Origin: Gymnogyps californianus
Lineage: Eukaryota; Chordata; Aves; Accipitriformes; Cathartidae
Direction: 5' to 3'
DNA length: 64,000 nt
Assembly: GCF_018139145.2 (NCBI RefSeq)
Contig: NC_059473.1
Location: 9,292,503 to 9,356,502 of the forward strand
Shown piece after piece: positions 25,301-36,384 of the stretch. A model generated the notes under the pieces. The model made no database searches. It was not told the origin of the DNA and saw only the letters and a list, made by a program, of their open reading frames with translations. Position 1 is the stretch's first letter. Every line of letters begins with the position of its first letter. A program made the translations under genes and the position numbers.

Positions 25301-28092
25301 CACAGGGACAGCCCTCATTTACCTCCTGTATTGTTTATTCCATTTACTCTTAAAATACACATTCTTTTTAAAAAATTAATAACTGCAAAAGAGGAAGTGA
25401 TCAGTGAAATCATGCATTTTGTCTAGAAAGAAGTGTTACTTCTCTCATTTTGAGGCATAACCAAACTCTTGTCTCCAGAAGTTAGTAAAAGACTTCCTTA
25501 GAGGGCAAATTTTTTGCCTAAATGTATAGTTTTATTCTGCCCACTTCCAAGCTCAGGGCTAATAACTGAAAGTAGGTAAAACACGTCAAACCAAAGTTCG
25601 CACAGGTCAATATTCTCTAATTGTGAATATGGAGGTAGGCTGTTCTGTATTCTCTTTATTATTGTTGTTTGTCATCCCCTGATATCAGTTGTTTTTCTCC
25701 TTGTTTTTTCACTTTTCTCTTTTTGCACTTTCCTGCCCCAGACTTCATTATTCCATTAGGTTCATGCCTGGCCATATGAGGAGGATCCAGTGGGGACCAG
25801 AGGAAGAGCACAAGAACGGAGCAAAGAGAGTCAGACTTTTCCACAGAGGATGGAGTCCCAGCCTCACCTTCCCCCTATGTTTGCAGTATCTGGGTTTACT
25901 CTCTCTCTCGAGCTGCAAAGCAGAGGTTTTGCTGCTGTGCATCAAGCTAAGTGTAAATACAGACTGCAAACCATGACCTGAATCTATAACGGATGACTTC
26001 TGAAACTGTTCAGAGATACTCCATGAATATTTTAGTTAGAAATAGGTAATAACTCAGCCTATGAATGCAATATACATAGTTGCCTGTTACACGGACAATG
26101 AACAGGTGTAGTATGGCAAATCAAAACAGCATTTGTCTCTGTTTTTCCAAAGAATGCCTAAACATTCTTTGTAACTTTTGAATACGGAAAAATAAAGTGT
26201 CTTCACTCTGGTAAAGCAGTTTTGACTCTGCTCCCACTCATTTCTGTGGGGTTGGGGGATGTTCGGGACTTCTGAAAATCAGGTCTTGCATGGGTTCTTA
26301 CATTTGAAATTTTTTCTTGGTGTTCATAAACAGAAAAGCTTTATCTTAATCAACACAAACCACACTTCTCTTGTTTTTGTCTGGATATCATCAAAAGCAG
26401 TTTGATTGATCAACATAAAGCAAAATCAGACAAGAATTTGCAAACTATGTACAGTGTTTCTAAAAACAGGTGCAACATTTATTTCCTATATAGTGTGACT
26501 GGTAGAGGTTTCTGCTAGTCTTTTGTGACTTCAGTTATTGAAAAATACAGGTAACAAAACTTCACTGAGTTTTCAGTACTTCACTAGAAAGTAGTGTCTG
26601 AGGAACAAAGCAGAATGTGCATCCTATATTTGCATCCAAGAAATACTGCATAAGCTACTTCGGACATGCCAGCGAAAAGACTATACTACAACTAAGGAGC
26701 TTATGACCAAAAGAAGTTATTAAATACAACCTCTTAAACTAGGAATATAAGGAATAAGTCATGTCCCTAATACAGAAGAATCTCTAAAAAAATTAACTGG
26801 GATGAAGGTTTGACTTTGATACATACCCTGTCTTCATGGATTTGGGCTGATCTCTATGTTGCCAATGTCTTACAGAAAATATTTTTATATGGCACTTTAG
26901 ACTGGAAGATTGTTCCTAAGGCTATATACTCCACATGTAATTTCTGTTGGCCTTCATCTGTCTTCTCAAAATTTGCATGGTCTCCCTTACCCAGTTACAC
27001 AAATACACATCTACAGTAACTTCATTGAAGATAACAGGATGATCCCAGTTAGGATCTAGGTTATGGCAGCATGTTCCCGTCACTTGACCCAGAGCAGTCA
27101 GGAAAGATGGATAAGACACAAATCTGACCTTTATAATTGAAATCCTGCTCAGAGATTCCTTCTAGGAAGCATTCTCCCATTTCTCCTGTTTGACCTTGAC
27201 ATTGACTTCCCAAGTTGAAAAAGCCAAGACAAAGAAATGAGGTGGTGATTACAGGGGATGGCTTTCGTCTATCCTAAAAATATCACGGCCGAACAATGCT
27301 ACTGGGTAATTGTCAGCTTTGTACATGTTAATAGAGGTAAACAGATCGGATTTTTTTCTCTATGGAAATCCCAACTAGAGGGAAGCCAGTTTAGTACCAT
27401 GACAAGAACAGACAATGTAAAGACGAGGCATTTACTCATATAAGTAAGTCAAAAATCTTCATCTTGAAGTCCATATTCCAAGTGTTCAACTTGAACGTTA
27501 CCTCCACTTTTATATTCAGGAAAGCTGAAAGGACACCAAGGATATAGGCAACCAAATGCTCCAGCAGAGAACTCAGTATTAAATAGAATCAAAGTAATAC
27601 ACAGCAAGTACTAAAGCTCAGCAAAAAAATTCAGGAAATGCCAATATACTTCATATTCCTGTGCATTAAGACGTAGCCTTTTAAAACATGATCTTACACT
27701 ATTTTATTAAAGATCCCTCACCCCATCGTTACTGGATACTTCACTCTTCTCACTAAACACCTACAGACTCCAGAGCCTAAATTGCTTAGCATCATTGCAG
27801 ATCCTAAATTGAATAGAACACTAAAAATTTCTCTGTGGGCACTCCATGCATTACTATAGCATTGCTCTGCATCTGATTTTTCAGATTAGGTGGCATTTTT
27901 ACAGTATTTTATACATTCAGTGTACTAGCCTCAACCACAAACAAGATTACTCAGAATTACTGCAGATTTTTTACCCTAGGTGTCTTGTATTAGACACCCA
28001 TTATGCACACTCAAGATTTGTACTTGATCCAATGTAATGGATCAAAGTGGTCCTGCATCTCCCTCCCCTCTGCTTATAATAAGTCTACTGAT
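19336..28092. other. unique noncoding sequence; AT-rich stretch at 19.5-20.2 kb may be conserved noncoding
   Basis: Frames are mostly below 110 codons and unrecognised. The segment 19490-20210 is AT-rich with many ATTA-type words and almost no open frames, an appearance common in deeply conserved vertebrate noncoding elements. This is an impression that needs alignment. A long pyrimidine tract ending in CAG lies at about 25688-25741, but no good donor follows it. No mobile elements were recognised. Confidence 0.45.
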
Positions 28093-28175
28093 ATTGCAGC
28101 TGCAAGGTGAGTCAAATCAACAAGTTCATCTCGCAAGAGGCTGTGCTTTTTCTCCTTCAGCATTGCCAGGTGAGT
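28093..28175 (+). other. paired strong splice-donor motifs, possible micro-exon region
   Basis: A donor match AAG, GTGAGT lies at 28104-28112. A second, exact consensus CAG, GTGAGT lies at 28167-28175. The second is preceded by a pyrimidine-rich acceptor-like stretch ending in AG at 28160, which would define a nine-base micro-exon at 28161-28169. Two consensus donors within 65 bases are uncommon, but no flanking exons could be joined. The motifs are seen; splicing is inference. Confidence 0.12.
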
Positions 28176-31100
28176 TGTCCACTGGCCCAGTGGTCTGATT
28201 CCACCCGTTCTGCACCTACCCAAACACAAGAGCTGATACAGGTGAATCGGTTGGAGGACAAAGCTGGGGGTATGGGCAGGGGGAAGTAACCACCTTCAGA
28301 GGTGGAAGGTGCAACATGAAACCCTTAGGTCTGTCTGTGAGAACATGGTGTGAGTGGCTATCTATGGAGATAACTGGCATCTCCAGCACTGCACCGAGCT
28401 GCTTTGAGCAAGGAGGGAAGCAGCCCCAGGAAAACCTCCTTTCCTGCAACACTGTCAGTCTGCACGGATGTGCAAACAGACATGAGTCTGCCAAGAGAAG
28501 AGCTGTTAGCGTCCTTCACCGGGAACACAGAAAAGGTCCGAGCAGCGTTGTGACTCTGAGTCCCCATTTTGCTCTAGAGTATGTGAAAGACCATGTGGCA
28601 ACAGTGGTCCTCGGCAAAAAGCAGCAATCCAGAAGTAATGGAGCATCAGGTATGCTTAAGCTCAAATGATATCCATTTGTCATCTGACTTCCAGGAGCCA
28701 GACGCCTGTCTCCCTGATGGCATCTTTGAAAATCTCCCCAAAGCAATTTCTCAGAAGTCTGCAGTTACTCAGCGCCAGTGCCCCCCTTCACAACGTTAAG
28801 ATGGTGAAGTGCATTATTTATGGATTCAAATGGCACATTCTTCTTCCAAAATAATCATTTTATAATTGGGATAATGCCCTTGATTGTGTGCTATGGCCTA
28901 AGTAACACTTGGGGAGTAAATAACTCTTGGCTTTCAGCCATTTGATCAATAGTTGGAGCTGACTGAAGACTTACCATCAAGGCATTCAAGAATAATTCAA
29001 CTTCTCAAAGAAATGAAAAATTTCACAGTAATACTCGTCTTCCTTAAAATATAGCTTTTTTTAGGTCAAAAGAATTCAAAATTGTCTTTTTCCCCTTTTT
29101 TAAACTTTTGCAACAATGTACAAAGTAGTTACGAAAATCCTTTCCACCTTTTGTCCTCATTAACCTCTTCCCATCGTTAATCACCCTGTGTAAGTAGATG
29201 ACTGTCAAATTGCAATAGGGAGTTAGTACCTGTGTGTAGGCAATAGCTCTAGTGTTCATGCTGCTGCAACCTTGGGAAGGTTTCAGAAGTTAAAAAAGGT
29301 AAGGTCTCCAGATTCCAGAGAATATGCTTTATTATGTGAAACAGAGGAAACAGAATCAATTTAGTATCTAAAAGAAAGAGTTATGACTATGATAAACTTA
29401 TTGGATGTGTCCACAGTGCCATCGTGGAAGTAAACATACTCAAGTTATCGTGGCACCACTGTAGCTGCATAGCCACAGTAACATGTCACTTGGCATGTTA
29501 ATTAACTCTGAGTTAACACAGCTTTTAGAGCAAATTTTGCAGACAGTGCTGAGCCCTGGTTTTGTTAAGCTAAAAGGGCTGAGAATTCCTTCTTCTTGTG
29601 AACTTTGAAGCCATTTGCTACGCTGGAAAGCATTTTTTCCTCTTGACTTTCATGTCTAATTTGGAGAGATTCTTCTTTTGATAAATGTATGAAAAGTGTC
29701 CTTCTGCCCTGCACTGAAAAATAAAATTTCAAATCCAGTCCTAAAAAAGGCCTCACAGAAGCAGACCGAAGGGCAGGAACTGCACCATTGAAATATCACG
29801 TTTGTGAAACAGATCAACAGCTACATATCTCTAACACCCAGTACGAAAGACCTGCACAAGGGTGAAGAAAATGCTCAGACACCTGTGACAACATATGAAT
29901 ATGCCTCTTCAGGCTTACCGGCTCTGGCACCATTTGAATGTAGTAAATCACTGCCTCTCAGTACAGAGTTTGTTACTGCTTAATAGCAAACTCTTCCTCT
30001 TGGTAAACCCTGCACAGTTTCTCATTAGTGGAATTGTAAAGATCTTCTCCCTTAAGTATCCAGCATTTGTATTGGCAGGGCTGAGCCTCCAAACAAAAGC
30101 AGATGCATCTCCTACGAAGTTTTCAATACCTCAAGGCACTTAACAGCTTCTGTTTTATTACTACTGAGCAGAGCTTGGTTTGCATCTGTTGCCATTTGTC
30201 TGTGTGGGCAGGTGCTTTATTTCCCCATTTGTAAAACGTGATTATAGCACTTCTTTACATCATAACGATGTTACTTGGTTAGATGGTTTCAACAGAGCGA
30301 GCAGCCTACAATTCAACAACACTGTAGGAGAGTTTCCCTAGATAAAACTGATTTAAGTATGGAAACATTCAATGACCAAAAGAACCCCCAAAACGCTGTT
30401 CCATACATAACACTCTGGTGGGGCCAGAGTTTAACATCTGAAGATGTTAAATAATGAAGACTGAGAAGGGAGCAACTAGCAAAAGTGAAACAGAGAATTA
30501 TACAACAAAGAATCAAAATACGTGAATGGATAGTAATTTCCTGAACTTAGAAACCTACACATACAAAAGGAAATAATACCTTGTGAACTAAAGCACAGTC
30601 GGAGATAAAGTAATTTAGTGAAGTAACAGTAGTAGCAGACATCTGTCCGGGTTAGGAACCTGGCTATAGTATTACATATCAAGTGACAGCTATTTTTCAC
30701 CTCAATTTTCTGATCAAATTCGGAAGCTAAGGAAAAGAAATCACAGTAAATACAACAATCTGTAGCAAAGTGTTTCTGTAGGTTTCCAATCTAGTACGGA
30801 GGCAGAGAGAGGGAGAAAAACTATTAATCAATGAAGTGTTGCCTTTTGCCTTATTGATCTGCCAAGAAAAAGAAGCTACCTCCAATATCAAAAATAGTTA
30901 TTTGTACACGTTGATAGTAATGATACTGAAAAATACCATAAGTCTTCCTGGCTGATTAATGTGATCTTTTAAAATACCATGGATAAATGTTAATTACGTG
31001 CAAATGACAACAGTAAAGTTGTTATAGCAGGACTGGGAGCTTGGCGATTAGCACTGTTACTCCTGGTTCCCTTGACCTCATGTAGTAAACCTGAAAACAC

Positions 31101-31810
31101 TCATAAGTACATAATACAATGATTGAGACACACTGAATCCTTCTTGAGCTGGGTAAAGATGGTGAAAACAATGTACTTCCTTGCACTGCATGAGGCTGAG
31201 TGAAGACAGTAGAAACCCAACCCATCAAGCAGAGGGCTGTGCTGCAAGACATTACAAGAAAAATGGACAGCAGCTCATTTTCTTGCCTTTCCTTCGCACA
31301 GACAGCTTCTCTTATCCTCCAAGCTTCCTCTGCGGCAATATGATGAGCTCACCTACTCCCTAAATTTTCAGCTTACATACCCCTGCTTTAACAAAAAATA
31401 AAATAATCAAATTGAATTATTGTGTTTGCGTCTTCTTGATTGTGTCATTGAGATTTCCAACAGGAGGAACTGCAAAGTTTCAGCTAAGCATAACCGTGAG
31501 AATCCTTGAAGATGAGAGATGTTTGCCCTTTCCTTCCATCCTGAAGGTAACTACAGAGCAATGGATAGCTCAGACTGATGTAGCAGAACAAGAATCTGGC
31601 ATTCAAACCTTTCTGAAATGCATTTGTTTAGTATTTCACTGCACGAGGGGTCAGGCATTCTATGGTGTTTCTTTTGGAGGAATTTTGTATTTGTTCTGGT
31701 TTCCAGAAGGCCAGAAGACACCAAGGATACCTCTCAAAATACTGCAGAGCAATACTAAATAGGCTGTTTCTGAAAAAATAAATCTAATCTTATCTTACAG
31801 GCTCATAAGG
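28176..31810. other. unique noncoding sequence, no gene seen
   Basis: A somewhat GC-richer patch at about 28200-28650 carries overlapping frames on both strands (up to 117 codons), which fits composition rather than coding. A small palindrome (TTAACATCT, two bases, AGATGTTAA) lies at 30431-30450. The rest is AT-rich and featureless to the eye. Confidence 0.5.
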
Positions 31811-31870
31811 TTTTAGGCTTTTAAATTAATTTTTAGATTGCTAAATAAATGTTTAGGTTCTTAAATGAGT
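31811..31870. repeat. three-copy tandem repeat, 20-bp period
   Basis: The blocks 31811-31830, 31831-31850 and 31851-31870 align without gaps. Each starts TTTTAG or GTTTAG and carries TAAAT about ten bases later. The copies differ at several positions, so the duplication is old or never precise. It is a short AT-rich minisatellite with no visible function. Confidence 0.7.
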
Positions 31871-33353
31871 TACCACCCTTTCCCAACTGCTTTTCTAGAT
31901 TTTAGCATTTGTTGGTTTTCGTCTTTTTTTTTTTTTTAAAAATGAAGTCTTCCCTCTAGCTAATCTTCCCTTAGCTGAGACAGTTTGGGCCAGCTGCTTT
32001 TCTGCAGTTAGTGGAGAATTAAATGACCAGTGTAGAGTACCAAGAAAGCGCATGCAGCTGAGGTAAGCTGCAATGAAAGCCATGCACACGCTCACTGCAA
32101 AAGCATCATCTGACACCAGCCGAGAGCCCCTGCCAAACTGAGCACCGTGCCAGGGTAACACACACCTCTCGGCTGCTTCCTGCCATCTAAGATACGGTGG
32201 ACAGCCCGAGTGGAGCACACAGCCAGCGAGCAGTGATGCAAACATGCAAGTGCCGATGTAAGACACTGGAGACTTCTTCCATAGTGGGGCATGTCCTGGC
32301 CTTGTATGAAAGAGCATAGCTGTGAATAATAAAAGTGGCTCTGTGTGGTTTTATACCGACTAGGATCTCACTCCCAGGAGCATCTATCAATCTATTTACA
32401 TGGGATTACACCAGCTAAGATGTAACCCCAGCTGCTGAGAGCTGGGCAGACTGAAGTAATTTGGAAAATCCAAGCTTTGTGGCCAATACCTCCAGGGGCT
32501 GACAAGCAATGGAGTTACACACTCTCACACATGCCCTGAGCTGTGGAGTCTTATCCTTGTGTGTGCTCTTCAGCCTCAGCAAATGTCATCTGAGTCATGC
32601 CCTCTAGGAATGAAAAGCTGAACACTACTTGCAACCACTCTATCTGCTGCCTCGAGAACCAAAAGGATGGCCATCTGGCTCCCTTCCCTGCCTCTGACTG
32701 CAGCCAAAATCAGATGCCTTGGGAGGAGGAGGTCACGGCAAGCAAATATGAATTACCATCTCACAAGCGCTCCCCCAGCCTCCACCAGCAGGACCGCTGG
32801 TTGAGGGCACACATACTGTTGGATCCCATGGCTCAGATAGTTTATGTGACTGTGTGCAAGCCCTTGAATTAAAAACAGGGTTTTATACAACAATCATCCT
32901 ATGGACTGCATTATGCATTAAAGCTGGAACAAGCAGAAGCAAACATCCTAGCATAGGTATGCAACAAAGAGAAGATGGCCAGACTCTGGAAGACACTGAT
33001 CAGCCGGTCACAGCAGCAGGCTTGGGACCCGGAACAGATGAAGAGATGCCCTCGTTCACAGATAAACCTAACAAATTTTCAAGTGTTGCCTCAAATATTA
33101 TTAGCTCTGCTCAGGTATGGGAACATTTCCTGCTAAGAGGCACAGATAACTTGCACAGGCCTGGGGCTCAGTTGGCTATAGCTCCTGCATCCCATGCTGT
33201 TACCGTATTGCGCTGCCACGGCTCTGCGGACTCTCTCACTGAACTCGCTCAAAAACTACTAATATCCTCCTGCCTTGTGACTTGACAGGCCCAAACTTCA
33301 AAAGCCTCATCTCTTACATGATGCCAGGACAAAGTATGCCATTCACTACTGTC

Positions 33354-33355
<2 letters not shown>
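31871..33355. other. unique noncoding sequence with a T14 run
   Basis: A run of 14 T lies at 31924-31937, followed by five A. Open frames at 31895-32317 (minus, 140 codons) and 32854-33285 (plus, 143 codons, opening at GTG rather than ATG) are unrecognised. I see no splice or promoter context that would support them as genes. Confidence 0.5.

Positions 33356-33388
<33 letters not shown>
33356..33388 (+). repeat. poly(A) run of 33 bases
   Basis: An uninterrupted run of 33 A. Such tracts often mark the 3' end of a retroposed transcript. However, there is no AATAAA signal just upstream, no visible target duplication around it, and no recognisable gene copy before it. Retroposed gene copies are also rare in birds, whose CR1 elements do not use poly(A). 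A simple mononucleotide repeat is the more cautious reading. Confidence 0.9.
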
Positions 33389-33390
<2 letters not shown>

Positions 33391-34655
33391 GAACAACGCT
33401 TCATTGGGTTTTGTGGATCTGCTCCATCTGCTGTAGACAACGACCACAAATTATCTAAGTGCTCTAGGGGAAAAATAACCAACAACCTTTGTTCCGTTTT
33501 CTGTGCCTTTCTCCTATCTGTTTTCCAAGGAAAGACAGATACATGGCCTTCTGTGACTGAGATTTGCTCTAAGCTACAACAATGTATAGTCTAGGTGCCA
33601 ACTTCAATCATGTTTCAAGGCAGTTGGACTTCTTAAGCTCCCCACACTGCTGCTGTCTAGGAATCTGAACACTTCTGAGGATAGCTGTGAAATTCCAGCT
33701 GATTTACACAGACCCAGGATATCACCTTAGAATTCTTCATGAGTACACAAATAAATAGGACTTACCGTAGCAAATACAGTAAATACCTAGTTAGTAAATG
33801 GACATTAGCATTGTTTGCAGCAGAATTTGGATGAAGCCTCTGATTTGTCTACAAGTAGTCAGAGTTGGGATGCTGGACACATCCCCACATGGTGAAAAAG
33901 CAATGTAAGAAAGGGGTATGCACAAAGAAAACGTGTGGAATCAGACTGCCTACTATTTCCAAGGTCTTGCGATACTTCACTGCCACAAAGTCTGTTGTTT
34001 ACTCTTTGCCTGTTGCTATGCATAAGCCCCAAGTATTTATGAGAACAACTTATTGCTAATAATGAGAAGCCAAATAGGAAATCAATACAGACTCATTTAT
34101 GTGAAAAAATATGCCTATCCCCACTTCCGATAAACAGCCAGGCAGGTAAAGCTGAAGGATCTCCATGTCAAATGAATATCTGAGACACTGAAAAATAAAT
34201 TTCACCAAATTACAGCAGGTTCACCTAAAAGGATGCTAAATGTAGTTTCATTTTTTATTCCTACCTGGCATGAAAGAAGTTTATACACAATGAAATCACC
34301 AGATGAAACTACAACATGTATGTGACTTAAGCTTATTAACTCGCATTTCTATCAGTTTGCCCAACTTGGATAAAACACATTAATCACTGCAGAGTTCCTC
34401 TTTATTTGGAACAAAAGGGCTCAATTTCTAGTAATTTTTATTTCTTGATTTCTCATCTTTGTCTTCTTAAAAAGAGCTTAATTGCTCTTAACCTTACCGC
34501 ACTGATTTCATGGCAAATATCTATCAGGCAATCACTTTCCCTCAGCACTGCCCAGCCTGCAAGATTAATAAAGGCAGACCACATGGAAGTCCTCCACTCA
34601 TTTCATGGCACTGTAAAAAATCTCCTGCCACAAGGCACCCTCCCATTATTTCCTT
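33389..34655. other. unique noncoding sequence, no gene seen
   Basis: One frame of 143 codons (34406-34837 plus) continues past the C run. It is hydrophobic and serine-rich, unrecognised, and partly driven by pyrimidine-rich sequence. No repeat family or RNA gene is seen. Confidence 0.5.
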
Positions 34656-34666
34656 CCCCCCCCCCC
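34656..34666. repeat. C11 homopolymer
   Basis: Eleven consecutive C bases lie 262 bases before the much longer G run, to which they are complementary. It is a plain homopolymer repeat. Confidence 0.95.
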
Positions 34667-34925
34667 GCTGTTACTTTTTCTTCATTTCTGAGCATCATCC
34701 ATCATCATCTTAATGTAACTCTCAGCTCAGCTCACACATGTTGGTTTTTTCCTGTGACTTTTTCCTATGACTTTATATGGTGGGGTCATTCTCCCCATTT
34801 TATAGGTGGAGACACTGCAGCAGGATGTGGTACTTAATGTGAAGATGAGGAAAGGTGTAGGCAGCTGTGGGCCTCTTCCAGAGTATAGGAGGAAGAGGAT
34901 GACAAACACTGAGATACAACAGAAA

Positions 34926-34928
<3 letters not shown>

Positions 34929-34977
<49 letters not shown>

Positions 34978-34981
34978 CGGG
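34929..34981. repeat. 49-base poly(G) tract followed by CGGG
   Basis: Positions 34929-34977 are 49 uninterrupted G bases, then one C and three more G. A G run of this length is very unusual and would form stable quadruplex structures as single-stranded DNA or RNA. Any glycine-, proline- or arginine-like frames across it are artefacts. It could be a real unstable repeat or an assembly or base-calling artefact; the sequence alone cannot tell. Confidence 0.95.
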
Positions 34982-36340
34982 AATCTAAATTTGGTTTGGG
35001 CATTTGACGAAACTAATGCTTTGGGTACTTTCAAGGCACAAAAAGCATAAATTATATAATCATTATTAATAGCTTTCCTAACATCATTGCATGTTATTCA
35101 TGTTCCTGCTGCGTTTTTCTCCACTAGATGGTAACCACAGAAACCAGAAATCAAACAAAAAACGAGCTCTCAGCAAGAGATGTATGGCGATATGGCGCAT
35201 AATGATACTCTATGCATTTGTTATCTGTGACTGCCAGGAAGACAGAGAGAAACAGAGAGAGAAAAACCAGGTTGCTTTAAGATGTGTATTAACTCTCAGG
35301 ATGTCAAAGCACAAAACCAGAAATACAGGGTCTGCGACAAACTTCTGAAAGGAAAAAAAGCAAAGAATTACCTGATTAAATAGCTTCAGAAGATGAAGCT
35401 GCATTTTCTTCTCCATAAATACAGCTCCATGATTTAGACTCTCTTAAATGCTGAATATAAGCTGTCAGCAGAGAGATGACTGTAGGGAATACTTAGCTCT
35501 ACGTGGTTAGTGGTCTGTAAGCTGCCTGCACAGGTCAATATTCACTACTTGTGGCAGAGCATCTAGCACACACACTCAAACGGGAATGAGATTCATCTTG
35601 TTACACAAACAAAACTAGCCCTCCTGGTCCCATGGAGGGCTGGAATATACGGAACAGCCATATAATTAGCCTGTTCTTGAATAAAACTCCACTTGCACAA
35701 ATACAAACTTTTATGTCCACCCATACATAGAGCCTTTAGAGGTAAAACCACCCAGATGTTCACTACTTTCCAGAGACAAGAAGTGTGATCAGTATTAGGG
35801 TTGCATATTAACCTCTCGTTTAGGCAAATGTCGATCCTTTCATGCTTTTCTAACTTGGAATAGGACAGTCACCAACACGAGCTGTATTTAAACAGCCTCA
35901 AAAAAATGTTTGTAACCTGGTTTAGTTTCCACACAGATAGATTTACTTTTCTATAACAGTGAATTTTAATTAAATAGACAGATAATACAGAGAAGCACTT
36001 CCAACTCGTGGTTTCATAGCTCTTGCACTCTCCCTTGTTCAGTGAGGCCTGAATTTCCTTGTATGTGTGGCAGGGGAGGCGATTTCTGTCTGCACTCGTT
36101 TGAAGTAAAAAACCAAATCTGTTGAAGTCTAGACTACCATTAAAAAGCCAGCCCTGGTCAAGAGCCATCATACAGTTGTTACATTTATTGTAGGTTGTTT
36201 TTTTTTAAAATACAGGTAGATTTTCAGCATGCAAGTGTCTCCATTTAACTAAACTTCATCCATTTTCAATTCTTGTAATTTTGCATCTCAGTCTTTGCCC
36301 CACAGCACTCCTCTCCACCTCATTTCAGGGATGAGCTTAC
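34982..36340. other. unique noncoding sequence, no gene seen
   Basis: No open frame longer than 100 codons and no repeat family is visible. Sequence on both sides of the G tract shows no similarity to the LTRs found downstream. Confidence 0.5.
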
Positions 36341-36384
36341 CTGACTTCTTCATCCCCTCTCTCCAGACACAGTAATTACCAGCC
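36341..36384 (-). other. candidate 44-nt internal exon on the minus strand (splice-like signals only)
   Basis: Read on the minus strand, a pyrimidine-rich stretch ending in CTCCTCAG precedes the interval, and it ends at GTCAG followed by GTAAGC, a strong donor. One of three frames is open across it (about 14 codons). No partner exons were found and the peptide is not recognised. It may belong to a noncoding transcript or be chance. Confidence 0.15.

Noticed and set aside
25688..25976. Exon following a very long pyrimidine tract ending in CAG at 25741
   Set aside because: No acceptable splice donor follows before the frame closes, and the peptide is unrecognised.
32854..33285. 143-codon open frame as a gene
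   Set aside because: It opens at GTG rather than ATG, has no recognised domain, and bird genes would need splice or promoter context that is absent.
34806..35034. Long poly-glycine and poly-proline open frames on both strands
   Set aside because: They are produced only by reading through the 49-base G run and carry no other protein features.
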